A stretch of DNA of 64,000 nucleotides, from the NCBI GenBank assembly GCA_000496475.1, contig AYMW01000002.1:62001-126000 (forward strand), read 5' to 3'. Under the pieces are notes generated by a model. The model was given only the letters and a program-made list of their open reading frames with translations. It was not told the origin of the DNA and searched no databases. Positions 9,297-17,926 of this stretch are shown one piece after another. The position numbers and the translations under genes are program-made. Numbering within the stretch: the stretch's first letter is position 1; every line of letters starts with the position of its first letter. The DNA comes from Betaproteobacteria bacterium MOLA814. Lineage in GTDB: Bacteria; Pseudomonadota; Gammaproteobacteria; Burkholderiales; Burkholderiaceae_C.

Positions 9297-9561
9297 CGTT
9301 CGCCTGCATCGCGCGTCACCGCCGCGTGTAGACGATCTCACCCAACTTGTTTGACCGGGAGTGCATGGCGGCAAAGCCCGACGAAGTCTGGATGAGTGAC
9401 ATCACGTACATCGCCACAGACGAATGCTGGCAGTATCTGGCAGTGGAGATGGACTTGTTCAGTCCTCAGGTTGTGGGCTGCTCGTCCACCACGGCATGAC
9501 GCGCGACATCGTCAGCGATGCCTTGCACACGGCGTGTTTCAAGCGGCAACTGCTGGGATAA
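9293..9561 (+). pseudogene. IS3-family transposase OrfB fragment (broken)
   Basis: Begins MTFACIARHRRV, like the normal OrfB N terminus, then hits TAG at 9329. It resumes in the same frame at PNLFDRECMAAKPDEVWMSDITYIATDE, which is the start of the DDE integrase core about 100 residues further into a normal OrfB. It stops again at 9497 and continues in another frame as MTRDIVSDALHTACFKRQ. So there is an in-frame stop, an internal deletion and a frameshift; only the first catalytic Asp remains. Confidence 0.8.
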
Positions 9562-9660
9562 GGCTTGCGGCGAGACCTTGTTTGCCAATCTACGGAGTCG
9601 GTCGCTTATGTGCTGTAGCGGCGTTGACGCGCTGCTGGGGTGGTGAGTTGTCTTGCGAAT

Positions 9661-10548
9661 TCAAGCTGAACCTGCTTTTGCCAATTGGTAACGCTGGTAC
9701 AACTCTTGGTAAATAGGGCCAGGCACACCATTGCCAACGGCTTGGCCGTCTAACAAGGTGATGGGCAGGACTTCTTTGGTGGCAGATGACAGCAGCAACT
9801 CGTCGGCTGCCAAGACCTCATCTCTGGTGATGAGGCGCAGCTCGAAACCGATACCGGCGTCTGCGCACAACTGCTCAATGAGGCCGTATCGAATACCCTC
9901 TAGCACCAAGTTGTCTTTGGGTGGCCCCATGACCACGCCGTTTTTGACCACCCACACGTTGCTGGCAGCGGCTTCGCTGAGGTGCTCGCCTCTGAACATA
10001 ACGGTTTCTAGCGCACCCGCGTCGGCGCTGATTTGTCTAGAAAACACCGCGCCCAGCAACGAGGTACTTTTAATGTGAGCCTTTTCCCAGCGGAAATCGG
10101 ATGCACTGACGCACGCCACACCGCTTGCGCGCTGGGCATCAGAAGGCATGCGCATGGCGCTGACCATCACAAACACGGTGGGGGTGATGTTGTCTGGCAT
10201 AACGTGGTCGCGCATGGCGACGCCGCGGGTAATCTGCACGTATATCAAATGGTTGGCGCACACTGGGGTGTTGGCGTGGTGTAACAAGTCGTTGGCAATG
10301 GCCAACCACTCATCGCGCGTGTGTGGATTGGGTATGCGCATCTCAGCCAACGAGCGTTCAAGACGTTGCATGTGTTGCTCAAACCGAAAGACGGTGTTGT
10401 CATACACCGACAAGACCTCGTACACGCCATCGCCAAATATAAAACCACGGTCCATCACGCTGATGTTGGCTTCGTTCAGGGGCAGGGTGTGCCCATTTAA
10501 AAAGCATGGCGTAGCTGCAATGGTTGAGAGGTCTGATGCGGTTGTCAT
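9661..10548 (-). CDS. Class IV aminotransferase, D-amino-acid transaminase-like
   Basis: 295 residues, a usual length for the fold IV PLP family. It contains NISVMDRGFIFGDGVYEVLSVYD near the N terminus, RFEQHMQRLERSL, the lysine segment AHIKSTSLLGAVFSRQ (catalytic Lys about 160) and SEAAASNVWVVKNGV. The 'DRGFIFGDGVYEVL' and 'HIKSTSLLG' motifs fit D-amino-acid transaminase better than branched-chain aminotransferase or aminodeoxychorismate lyase. It would interconvert D-alanine/2-oxoglutarate and D-glutamate/pyruvate. Its start overlaps the end of the upstream DUF2520 gene by 4 bp, forming a leftward GST-DUF2520-transaminase operon. Confidence 0.82.
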   Translation of the reverse strand: MTTASDLSTIAATPCFLNGHTLPLNEANISVMDRGFIFGDGVYEVLSVYDNTVFRFEQHMQRLERSLAEMRIPNPHTRDEWLAIANDLLHHANTPVCANHLIYVQITRGVAMRDHVMPDNITPTVFVMVSAMRMPSDAQRASGVACVSASDFRWEKAHIKSTSLLGAVFSRQISADAGALETVMFRGEHLSEAAASNVWVVKNGVVMGPPKDNLVLEGIRYGLIEQLCADAGIGFELRLITRDEVLAADELLLSSATKEVLPITLLDGQAVGNGVPGPIYQELYQRYQLAKAGSA

Positions 10549-11447
10549 GGTGGTGTGTGGTCTGGTTGAAGTCGTAAAGCAAGGTGCAAGTCACGTGCTT
10601 GTTCTGCGCTCAGGCGTTCAGCAGTTGCTAGTAAGTTTAGCTGTCGCAGGGCCACTTGTTGGTATAGCTGTGTGGCAGAAGGGCCAATCAGTTGTAAGGC
10701 GTGCATGTGCTGGCGCACCACGCCGGCATCACCCCTGGCAATGGGGCCTGCTACCGCATCGGCCAAGCCGTTGTGGCGCATAGCTTGCAGGGCACCGTGG
10801 CTTAAGGGCAACAGGGCCTCCCGCGCTTGCTCTGGGTCAATACCGACTTGTTGCCATAAGTGACTGGCCTCGCTCAGCATGGACACCAACGCGCTGGCCG
10901 CGTAGCCCGCACCGGCGTGGTACAACGCACGCTGGCCGCTGGCTATGCGCAGGGGTTTGAGCTGCACGGTGCTTGCAAGTTGGCTGGCCAGTTGCCAGGC
11001 ATCTGTCTCCAGTATGTGAGGCTGATGCGCGACAACTTCAATGCCCACGCTGCTGCCGGCTAGGAGTTGGAGTGCAATGGCGGGTTGCGAAAATATTTGC
11101 AAGGGGTGAAAGCCAATTGCCGCACTGGCCTTGTGCGCGTGTAAATGGCTTAGTTCAGTGGCACCGCTGCAGTGAAGAGCCACTTGGTGGGGCTGCCAAT
11201 CTATGTGGCGCGACACGCTGTCAATGCGGTCGTCGGCAACGGTAACCCACACCCAGTCAACCGCTTTCAACGCTGCAGTATCAAGCGGTCCAAGTCCTTG
11301 AAAACCCAAGGATTGAGCGGGTTGAAACTGGTGTACAGCGTTGGGGTTGGCCACATAGCCCGCTACTGTCTCACCGGCCGCGCGCATGGCCGCTGCCAAG
11401 GTGTTGGCAACACGGCCAGGCCCTATAAAGGCATGGGTGGTAGGCAC
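10545..11447 (-). CDS. Rossmann-like / DUF2520 domain protein
   Basis: About 300 residues if the GTG at 11447 is used, one base past the stop of the upstream GST gene; the longer frame to 11540 would overlap the GST by 90 bp. An N-terminal Rossmann segment (HAFIGPGRVANTLAAAMRAAG) and DWVWVTVADDRIDSV are followed by HCSGATELSHL and GFHPLQIFSQPA. These are characteristic of the COG5495 proteins with a Rossmann-like domain plus DUF2520, related to pantoate and pyrroline-5-carboxylate reductase folds. The substrate is unknown. It is tightly packed between a GST and a transaminase. Confidence 0.75.
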   Translation of the reverse strand: MPTTHAFIGPGRVANTLAAAMRAAGETVAGYVANPNAVHQFQPAQSLGFQGLGPLDTAALKAVDWVWVTVADDRIDSVSRHIDWQPHQVALHCSGATELSHLHAHKASAAIGFHPLQIFSQPAIALQLLAGSSVGIEVVAHQPHILETDAWQLASQLASTVQLKPLRIASGQRALYHAGAGYAASALVSMLSEASHLWQQVGIDPEQAREALLPLSHGALQAMRHNGLADAVAGPIARGDAGVVRQHMHALQLIGPSATQLYQQVALRQLNLLATAERLSAEQARDLHLALRLQPDHTPP

Positions 11448-11448
11448 G

Positions 11449-12153
11449 TTAGCGCTTGGCGTATTGGGTTGCGCCAAACAAAGCTTGCTTGGCTGTGTCG
11501 TCTGTGAGTGGTACACGCAAGTTGGCCAGCACGTCAACACCGCGCTTAACCGCTGGGCGCTCAGAGATGCGGTCGAACCAATCTTTTAGGGCAGGGTAGT
11601 CACTCCAGTCTATGCCTTGGTTTTTCCAGCTTCGGATCCAAGGGAAGGTGGCAATATCTGCAATGCTGTACTGGTTGCCAGCAATGAACTTGCGGCTTTG
11701 AACTTGCTTGTCGAGTACGCCGTAAATGCGTTTGGCCTCGTTGGTATAGCGGTCGTAGGCGTAGTCAATTTTTTCAGGCGCGTAAATGCGAAAGTGGTGG
11801 GCTTGGCCAAGCATGGGGCCAACGCCACCCATTTGAAACATCAGCCACTGCAGTGTTTCAAATTTGGCAGCATCACTTTTGGGCATGAATTTTCCGAACT
11901 TGCTCGCCAGATACACCAAAATGGCACCCGACTCAAACAAAGAAAACGGCTTGCCATTGGGGCCATGGCTGTCCAGCATGGCGGGTATTTTGTTGTTGGG
12001 GCTGAGCTTTAGAAAGTCAGGCTGGAATTGGTCGCCAGCACCAATGTCAACCGCGTGGGCGTGCCAGTCTTTGCCTAAACGTTGCCCACACTCTTCTAGC
12101 ATGATGTGTACTTTGTGGCCGTTGGGCGTGGCCCAAGAATAGATGTCGATCAT
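11449..12153 (-). CDS. Glutathione S-transferase, YfcG/YghU-like
   Basis: 234 residues starting MIDIYSWATPNGHKVHIMLEECG at 12153 behind AGAGAG; an upstream in-frame start at 12210 lacks a ribosome site and falls within the hairpin. The thioredoxin-like N domain has the TPNGHKV motif of the YfcG (Nu class) group and NNKIPAMLD with the cis-Pro, and FESGAILVYLASKFGKF binds glutathione. The helical C domain has YSIADIATFPWIRSW. These enzymes act as disulfide-bond reductases or peroxidases with glutathione. It is the first gene of a short leftward operon with DUF2520 and transaminase genes. Confidence 0.88.
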   Translation of the reverse strand: MIDIYSWATPNGHKVHIMLEECGQRLGKDWHAHAVDIGAGDQFQPDFLKLSPNNKIPAMLDSHGPNGKPFSLFESGAILVYLASKFGKFMPKSDAAKFETLQWLMFQMGGVGPMLGQAHHFRIYAPEKIDYAYDRYTNEAKRIYGVLDKQVQSRKFIAGNQYSIADIATFPWIRSWKNQGIDWSDYPALKDWFDRISERPAVKRGVDVLANLRVPLTDDTAKQALFGATQYAKR

Positions 12154-12196
12154 GGTAAAAAACTCTCTGAAATGTGCAGCATTGAATTGTACAAAC

Positions 12197-12233
12197 AACA
12201 ATGCCAGCATGTTGAAACGATGCTGGCATTGTT
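12197..12233 (-). terminator. Perfect 14-bp hairpin after the acyl-CoA dehydrogenase gene
   Basis: AACAATGCCAGCAT and its exact reverse complement are separated by 9 nt. On the minus strand it is followed by TTGTTTGT, a modest U-rich tail. It lies 33 bp past the acyl-CoA dehydrogenase stop and 44 bp before the GST start, so it most likely terminates the acyl-CoA operon. Confidence 0.7.
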
Positions 12234-12266
12234 AACGGTACAGTGTTGAACGCTTAGCGCATTGAA

Positions 12267-13526
12267 TTAACTTCCGCGTGTCACTGGCATGTCTACTTCA
12301 GCAGGTACGACCATGTGCTTGGCCAGTTCAAGCTTTGCCACCGCAACGCGGTGAACTTCGTCAGGACCGTCTGCCAACCGCAAGGTGCGCTGGTTGGCGT
12401 AGGCATAGGCCAATGGGAAGTCATCACTCACGCCAGCACCGCCGTGGGCTTGAATGGCCCAGTCAATAATTTGCAAGGCCATATTAGGTGCTACCACCTT
12501 GATCATGGCGATTTCTGACTTGGCCACTTTGTTGCCAACGGTGTCCATCAAGTAAGCAGCTTTGAGCGTGAGCAAGCGGGCTTGCTCAATCAAACAACGT
12601 GAGTCTGAAATACGCTCGTGCCACACGCCTTGCGCTGATACAGGCTTGCCAAAAGCAATGCGGCTGTTGAGGCGTTGACACATGAGCTCTAATGCGCGCT
12701 CGGCGATGCCGATGGTGCGCATGCAGTGGTGAATCCGCCCAGGGCCTAAGCGCCCCTGTGCAATTTCAAACCCACGGCCTTCACCGAGTAGCAGGTTGCC
12801 AACGGGGACGCGCACATCGGTCAATGTCACTTCCATGTGGCCGTGTGGTGCGTCGTCGTAACCAAACACAGTCAGTGGGCGGATGATTTTGATACCAGCG
12901 CTGTTGGAGGGCACCACAATCATGGATTGCTGTTGGTGGCGACCAGCCTCTGGGTCGGTTTTGCCCATGACAATGTAGACCGCACAGCGGGGGTCACCTG
13001 CACCTGAACTCCACCACTTGCGTCCGTTGAGCACGTACTCGTCACCGTCGCGGACAATGCTGCACTCAATGTTGGTGGCGTCAGAGGAGGCGACTTCTGG
13101 TTCAGTCATTAAGAAGGCCGAGCGAATTTCGCCGCGCAGCAGTGGCTCCAACCATTGGTCTTTGAGTTCTTCGCTGGCGTAGCGCTCAAATGTTTCCATG
13201 TTGCCAGTGTCAGGCGCTGAACAGTTGAACACCTCTGCGGCAAACGGCACACGTCCCATGATTTCGCACAAGGGTGCGTACTCAAGATTGGACAAGCCCT
13301 CAGGGGCGCGTTTGCTGTGTGGCAGAAACAGGTTCCACAGTCCCGCAGCTTTGGCTTTGGGCTTTAATTCTTCAACAATTTTGGTGGGAATCCAGGCGTT
13401 GCCATTGGCGCGATTTTCCGCAATTTCTGCAAAAAAACGTGATTCGTTGGGGTAAATGTGTTCGTTCATGAACGCGATCAGTCGCGTGCGCATGGATTGA
13501 ACTTTGTCGGTGTAGTCGAAATGCAT
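12267..13526 (-). CDS. Acyl-CoA dehydrogenase, ACAD10/11-like
   Basis: 419 residues with the full ACAD fold: [20 protein letters not shown] (FAD contact), [10 protein letters not shown] and [20 protein letters not shown]. At the usual catalytic Glu in the C-terminal helix (YEGT in short/medium-chain enzymes) this protein has ADGPDEVHR, that is Asp (D386), the form I associate with the ACAD10/11 group. It follows an APH-fold kinase gene by 80 bp, the same order as kinase and dehydrogenase domains in ACAD10/11. This points to dehydrogenation or isomerisation of phosphorylated 4-hydroxyacyl-CoA (LvaC-like) rather than ordinary beta-oxidation, though this is inferred. Confidence 0.88.
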   Translation of the reverse strand: MHFDYTDKVQSMRTRLIAFMNEHIYPNESRFFAEIAENRANGNAWIPTKIVEELKPKAKAAGLWNLFLPHSKRAPEGLSNLEYAPLCEIMGRVPFAAEVFNCSAPDTGNMETFERYASEELKDQWLEPLLRGEIRSAFLMTEPEVASSDATNIECSIVRDGDEYVLNGRKWWSSGAGDPRCAVYIVMGKTDPEAGRHQQQSMIVVPSNSAGIKIIRPLTVFGYDDAPHGHMEVTLTDVRVPVGNLLLGEGRGFEIAQGRLGPGRIHHCMRTIGIAERALELMCQRLNSRIAFGKPVSAQGVWHERISDSRCLIEQARLLTLKAAYLMDTVGNKVAKSEIAMIKVVAPNMALQIIDWAIQAHGGAGVSDDFPLAYAYANQRTLRLADGPDEVHRVAVAKLELAKHMVVPAEVDMPVTRGS

Positions 13527-13606
13527 AACGTTGTCCTTGGTCTGTGTGAATCAGTAAATGTGTGGGTGTGTCAGTGTGTGTAAAAGCTTGTGTGTATGTG
13601 GTTTGG

Positions 13607-14707
13607 TCAGTGGTTGTGGTGTTGTTGGGCAAATTTCCATGCCATTTCAGCAAGAGGCTTGGCCCCTGCGGCAGATGACTTGGCTTGTGGGCTGGATGCG
13701 GTGCCGTCTTCTACGCGCTTGGCAATACCTTGCAAAATAGCGGCCAATCTAAACAGGTTGTAGGCCATGTAAAACGGCCAGTCTGCTTTGAGTTGTTCGG
13801 GCGAGACAAAGCCAGTGGCGCTGCAGTATTGGGCGATGTAATCGTCTTCTAGCGGTATGCCAAGTGCGTTGTGGTCTAAGCCGCCAATGCCGCGAAACGC
13901 GCCAGGCGTGATGTGCCATGACATGCAGTGGTAGCTGAAGTCTGCCAAGGGGTGACCGATGGTGGACAGTTCCCAATCAAGAACCCCGATGATGCGAGGC
14001 TGATTGGCATCAAACATCAGGTTGTCCATGCGGTAGTCACCATGCACCACACTCACCAAGCTGGGATCTCGCGCGGTTGCTGGTAGCTGCTGTGGCAACC
14101 ACTTCATCAGGTTGTCCATGGCCGGTATGTCTTGTGTCACAGAGGCAACGTACTGTTTGGACCAGCGTCCAATTTGTCTGTCGAAGTAGTTGCCAGGTTT
14201 GCCGTAGTCCGTCAAGCCAACACCGGCAACATCAACGCGGTGTAGTTTGGCCAGCACATCGTTCATGGCCCAGTAAATTGGGGCGCGCTGTTCGCGGTTG
14301 AGGTTGGGCAAGGCTTGGTCCCACATCACACGTCCCGGCATGAAGTCCATGACGTAAAAAGCACGCCCAATAATTGATTCGTCTTCACACAAGGCACCCA
14401 TGGTCGGCACTGGCACGTCGGTGGTGGCCAGTGCGCTCATTACCCGGTATTCACGTTCTATAGCGTGCGCAGACGGTAGCAATTTGGCGCTTGGGCCGGG
14501 CTTGGCGCGCATCACATAGGTGTGCGTTGGTGTGGTGAGTTTGTAGGTGGGGTTGGATTGCCCACCTTTAAACATGTCAACACTCAAAGGCCCAGCAAAG
14601 CCTGCGAGGTTGGCGTACAACCACTGTTCAAGTGCGAGCGTATCAAATTGATGGGCATCTGATACGGGTCGTGTTCCTGTGAAAGCTTCGCTGGCGGTGT
14701 CGCTCAT
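13607..14707 (-). CDS. APH-fold phosphotransferase, likely 4-hydroxyacyl-CoA kinase
   Basis: 366 residues. It has a Gly-rich ATP segment (FKGGQSNPTYKL), the conserved Lys-like position in YVMRAKPG, the Brenner motif VVHGDYRMDN (D224, N229) and the metal motif DWE (D244). This is the aminoglycoside-phosphotransferase fold of the subgroup joined to acyl-CoA dehydrogenases in ACAD10/11 and found as LvaA in levulinate degradation, where the 4-hydroxyl of 4-hydroxyvaleryl-CoA is phosphorylated. A strong AAGGAGG site precedes the ATG, and the Crp/Fnr-like gene ends only 25 bp upstream, so the three genes are probably one operon. It is not a likely antibiotic-resistance gene. Confidence 0.85.
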   Translation of the reverse strand: MSDTASEAFTGTRPVSDAHQFDTLALEQWLYANLAGFAGPLSVDMFKGGQSNPTYKLTTPTHTYVMRAKPGPSAKLLPSAHAIEREYRVMSALATTDVPVPTMGALCEDESIIGRAFYVMDFMPGRVMWDQALPNLNREQRAPIYWAMNDVLAKLHRVDVAGVGLTDYGKPGNYFDRQIGRWSKQYVASVTQDIPAMDNLMKWLPQQLPATARDPSLVSVVHGDYRMDNLMFDANQPRIIGVLDWELSTIGHPLADFSYHCMSWHITPGAFRGIGGLDHNALGIPLEDDYIAQYCSATGFVSPEQLKADWPFYMAYNLFRLAAILQGIAKRVEDGTASSPQAKSSAAGAKPLAEMAWKFAQQHHNH

Positions 14708-14732
14708 GAAACCTCCTTGGTTGTTGTGTTGT

Positions 14733-15458
14733 TTAGTCCTCGTCGACCTCTATGAGTCGCATCAATGCAGCGCGATCCCGAACAATCAGTCCGGTTTGCT
14801 CCACGCGAATAATGCCTTCGCGCTCCATAGATTTCAGCTCTTGGTTGACACGTTGGCGTGATGCACCCAGCAACTGTGCCAGTTCTTCTTGTGCCAGTTG
14901 CAAGCCAATGCGCACCTCGCTCGGGTTGTTCAGGCACGGCATACCGTAGCTGCGACTCAGGTGAATCAACTGCTTGGCCAATCGGGCACGCAGCGGCAGT
15001 GTGTTGAGATCTTCCACCAAGCCAAACAGCTGGCGGATGCGCCGTGCTTGCAAGCGCATCAAAGCCTCGTAGAGCTCGACGTGTTGCGACAGTATTTTGA
15101 AGAAGTCTGCGCGCGCTACACACAACAGCGTGGTCGGACCGTGTGCATAAGCGTCGTGCGTGCGTGAGTCCCCATCGAACAACGACACATCCCCAAACCA
15201 AATGCCTGGTTCCACATAGGTGTAGGTTATTTGCTTGCCTGAAATGGAGGTCGAGCTTACCCTGGCTGCCCCTTTGGTCACGGCAATCCATTCGTTGGGT
15301 ACATCTCCCCTGGCGCAAATTAAGTCGCCGTCTTTGTGTCGTCTGACGTAGGCGCATCGCAGTATGTCGTGTCGAAGTGAGGGTGAAAGGCTTGAGAACC
15401 ATCGACCTGCGTTGATGGCCTCGCGTTCATCCATAGTAAGAATAGGCTCGTCATTCAT
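14733..15458 (-). CDS. Crp/Fnr-family transcriptional regulator
   Basis: 241 residues. The N-terminal cyclic-nucleotide-binding barrel runs from about residue 20 to 125 (DGDLICARGDVPNEWIAVTKG, then EPGIWFGDVSLFDGD) and the winged HTH lies at about 190-225 (LAQLLGASRQRVNQELKSMEREG). There is no N-terminal cysteine cluster, so it is not an Fnr-type iron-sulfur sensor; the phosphate-binding Arg-Ser pair of true Crp is replaced by GDSRTHDAY, so cAMP binding is uncertain. It is first in a leftward operon with the APH-like kinase and acyl-CoA dehydrogenase and probably regulates them. Confidence 0.88.
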   Translation of the reverse strand: MNDEPILTMDEREAINAGRWFSSLSPSLRHDILRCAYVRRHKDGDLICARGDVPNEWIAVTKGAARVSSTSISGKQITYTYVEPGIWFGDVSLFDGDSRTHDAYAHGPTTLLCVARADFFKILSQHVELYEALMRLQARRIRQLFGLVEDLNTLPLRARLAKQLIHLSRSYGMPCLNNPSEVRIGLQLAQEELAQLLGASRQRVNQELKSMEREGIIRVEQTGLIVRDRAALMRLIEVDED

Positions 15459-15485
15459 GTGTCGTATCAGTGACTAGTTAGGGTT

Positions 15486-15505
15486 AAAAAGCCGCAAATA
15501 TGCGG
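15486..15505 (-). terminator. Rho-independent terminator after the crotonase gene
   Basis: On the minus strand CCGCA-TATT-TGCGG is followed by CTTTTTAA. It lies 44 bp past the crotonase stop and separates the crotonase/PaaH operon from the Crp/Fnr gene. Confidence 0.72.
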
Positions 15506-15548
15506 GTTTGTACAGGTTTGGTTGATGTGTGTCGCGCTGGCGATTGTC

Positions 15549-16328
15549 TTATTTGTAATGGGGTGGGCGTTTTTCTAAAAAAGCACTGATGCCTTCAGCA
15601 CCGTTTGCATGGTGTAGGTTGCGCACAAAGTGTTTTTTCTCGGCTAGCAAGTGCGTTGTGAAATTGGTGTCGCAGGCATCGTTCATCAGTTCTTTGATGC
15701 TGGCCATCACATTGGGTGCCCGCGCATTGATGGTTGCGGCACTGTTCAGCGCTTGCCCCAAAGCGTTGCCGGGTTGCGCTAATTGCGAGACCACACCCAA
15801 TTGATGCAAGGCAGTGGCCGTCATAGGCGCGGCGCTGAGCAACATGTGCATGGCTGTTGCACGTGGCAGGTTGCGCGCCAATACCCACGCGCCGCCGCCG
15901 TCTGGTGACAAGCCAACGCTGCTGTAAGCCATCACAAACTTGGCGTTGTCAGCTGCCACAACCATGTCGCAGGCCAAGGCCAAAGACACGCCAGCGCCTG
16001 CAGCAGCGCCCTCAACAGCCGCAATAACCGGCTTTGGTGAATTACGAATGCATTCAATAAACGTGTGCAAGGCCTCAATGCTGTCTTCTTGTACTTGGGG
16101 TGCTTGTGAGCGGTTGTCTTGAAGACGGTTGAGGTTGCCCCCAGCGCAAAAATGCTCACCTTCACCTGTGATGATGATGCTGCGTACATCGCGGTTGGAT
16201 TCGGCCGCGTTGATGGCCTCAATGCCAGCCGTGTAAATTTCTGCACCCAACGCGTTGCGGAACTGCGGGTTGGAGATGGTGAGCACCAACGTGGCGTCTA
16301 TTTGCTCAGACAGTAAACGGGCGCTCAT
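15549..16328 (-). CDS. Crotonase-family enoyl-CoA isomerase/hydratase (PaaG-like)
   Basis: 259 residues from the ATG at 16328, which overlaps the upstream dehydrogenase stop by 4 bp (ATGA). The oxyanion-hole motif HFCAGGNLNRL and EGAAAGAGVSLALACD place it in the crotonase superfamily. The two catalytic glutamates of true enoyl-CoA hydratases are absent: the first position reads GVSLA instead of GCELA, and the second AYSSVGLSPDGGG instead of QPEI. The Asp in LSPDGGG is retained, as in PaaG and related delta3-delta2 isomerases. So an isomerase or ring-opening role is more likely than hydration. It is the second gene of a two-gene operon. Confidence 0.85.
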   Translation of the reverse strand: MSARLLSEQIDATLVLTISNPQFRNALGAEIYTAGIEAINAAESNRDVRSIIITGEGEHFCAGGNLNRLQDNRSQAPQVQEDSIEALHTFIECIRNSPKPVIAAVEGAAAGAGVSLALACDMVVAADNAKFVMAYSSVGLSPDGGGAWVLARNLPRATAMHMLLSAAPMTATALHQLGVVSQLAQPGNALGQALNSAATINARAPNVMASIKELMNDACDTNFTTHLLAEKKHFVRNLHHANGAEGISAFLEKRPPHYK

Positions 16329-17899
16329 GACCTTGACTCCAAATGCGTGAGGCTTAAACCCAACGCGCCACGGCGGCGCAACCACGGGCTTGGGCGGTAG
16401 CGCGGGTCGCCGTAAACGGTTTGCAAGTTGAATAAAATTTCCAACACATTGGTGGGCCCAATGGCATCCCCCATGGCCAAAGGTCCTAGGGGATAGCCCA
16501 AGCCAAGATGGACGGCGACGTCTAAATCTTGTGGTGAGCAAATACCTTGTTGGCACATGTCAGCTGCAATGTTGACCACCACAGCGACCACGCGTTGTGT
16601 GACAAAGCCACCACTGTCTCGAATGACGCTGACCGCTTTGCCGTCAGTGGCAAACAAGGCGTGAGCGGCATCGCGCATGTCATCGCGTGTGGCCGGATTG
16701 GTTGCCAGCACGCGGCGCTTGACGCTGGCATCAGACAGCATCATGTCAATGCCAATGACCCTCGTTGCGTCTAAACGCTCAACAGCGGCCAGTGTGGTCA
16801 CATCCAAACCCAACGGCGCAACGACTATGAGAGCCTGCTCGCTGGGTGTTTGGCCCGTTTCTATGTCAGCGCCCAAGTCTTTTAACAGCTGGTACAACTC
16901 TGGGCGACGTGCCGCCTTGGGTGAGACCCACACAGGCGGCATGTTGCGCACGTTTGGTACTGGTGGCTCTGGCGGGGTGATCACGGCCCCGTTGGGTACA
17001 TTGCCCTCGTAGGCGTAAAAACCCGCGCCTACTTTTTTACCCAACACACCGCCCGCCAGGCGCTGTGCCGTGATGACACTTGGGCGGTAGCGCGGCTCTT
17101 GGTAGTACTGGTTGTAAACCGACTCCATCACTGGGTGAGACACGTCTAAAGCGGTCAAGTCCATCAGCTCAAATGGACCCAGTCGAAAGCCCATTTGGTC
17201 GCGTAAAATCCGGTCTATGGTGCAGAAGTCTGCCACGCTCTCTGACACAATGCGCAAGGCCTCTGTGCCATAACCCCGTCCCGCGTGGTTGACGATAAAG
17301 CCTGGTGTGTCTTGTGCCTGCACAGGGATGTGGCCCATGGCGCTGGTGAAGTTGCTCAAACGCGCACACACACCGGCGTTTGTTTTGAGGCCTGCAATGA
17401 CTTCCACCACGCGCATCAATGGCACTGGGTTAAAAAAATGATAGCCGGCAAAACGCTCTGGGCGTGACAGGGCGGCGGCCACCGACGTGATGGCCAGCGA
17501 GGAGGTGTTGGTTACCAGCACGCATTGCGAATCCACAATGCCTTCTAGCTGCACGAACAGTTGTTGCTTGACGTCTAGGCGCTCAACAATGGCCTCAATC
17601 ACGAGGTCACAACTGGCCAGGCTTTCAATGTCCGTAGCCACTACGACGTGGGTTGCAAAAGAGGTGGCTTGTTCAGGCGTTATCTTGCCCTTGGCCTGTA
17701 ACTTGGCCCACATGGCAAGTAAGTTGGCATGTGCTGCTTGTGCGGCACCAGTGCTGACATCAAAGAGGTGCACTATCGCGCCTGCTTGCGCAGACATTTG
17801 AGCAATACCTTGACCCATGGCGCCGGTGCCAACAATGCCCACTTCGTTAAAACCGTGTGGCACAGCTGCCATTGGAGAGTCTGGGGAGTTAAGTTTCAT
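16325..17899 (-). CDS. 3-hydroxyacyl-CoA dehydrogenase, PaaH-like
   Basis: 524 residues, the long two-domain-repeat form. The NAD-binding motif VGIVGTGAMGQGIAQ begins at residue 22. The 3HCDH C domain (HFFNPVPLMRVVEVI, then DTPGFIVNHAGRGYG) is followed by a second C-terminal 3HCDH copy (DSGGFVTQRVVAVVVNIAADMC and GLGYPLGPLAMGD). This architecture is that of PaaH of phenylacetate degradation, which oxidises a 3-hydroxyacyl-CoA with NAD+. No paaABCDE/K genes are in the window, so a general or other acyl-CoA route is also possible. A palindromic operator-like site lies 28-51 bp upstream of the ATG. Confidence 0.9.
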   Translation of the reverse strand: MKLNSPDSPMAAVPHGFNEVGIVGTGAMGQGIAQMSAQAGAIVHLFDVSTGAAQAAHANLLAMWAKLQAKGKITPEQATSFATHVVVATDIESLASCDLVIEAIVERLDVKQQLFVQLEGIVDSQCVLVTNTSSLAITSVAAALSRPERFAGYHFFNPVPLMRVVEVIAGLKTNAGVCARLSNFTSAMGHIPVQAQDTPGFIVNHAGRGYGTEALRIVSESVADFCTIDRILRDQMGFRLGPFELMDLTALDVSHPVMESVYNQYYQEPRYRPSVITAQRLAGGVLGKKVGAGFYAYEGNVPNGAVITPPEPPVPNVRNMPPVWVSPKAARRPELYQLLKDLGADIETGQTPSEQALIVVAPLGLDVTTLAAVERLDATRVIGIDMMLSDASVKRRVLATNPATRDDMRDAAHALFATDGKAVSVIRDSGGFVTQRVVAVVVNIAADMCQQGICSPQDLDVAVHLGLGYPLGPLAMGDAIGPTNVLEILFNLQTVYGDPRYRPSPWLRRRGALGLSLTHLESRS

Positions 17900-17926
17900 A
17901 GAGAGAGTTTCAGTAGCGCAGTGAAT

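Larger units (their letters stand above)
8933..9640 (+). mobile_element. Degenerate IS3-family insertion sequence (remnant copy 2)
   Basis: The left end matches the segment at 7655. It is followed by recognisable orfA and orfB fragments in IS3 order, with an ATGA overlap between them (9293-9296). OrfB has an in-frame stop, an internal deletion and a frameshift, so the element cannot make transposase. The right boundary is not defined; homology fades between about 9560 and 9650. Confidence 0.8.

Noticed and set aside
13538-13606. GT-rich stretch between kinase and acyl-CoA dehydrogenase genes
   Set aside because: Low-complexity sequence with no stable hairpin or operator; I see no reason to call it regulatory.
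13607-14707. Aminoglycoside resistance gene
   Set aside because: APH fold only; the acyl-CoA dehydrogenase neighbour and subgroup motifs indicate a metabolic kinase.
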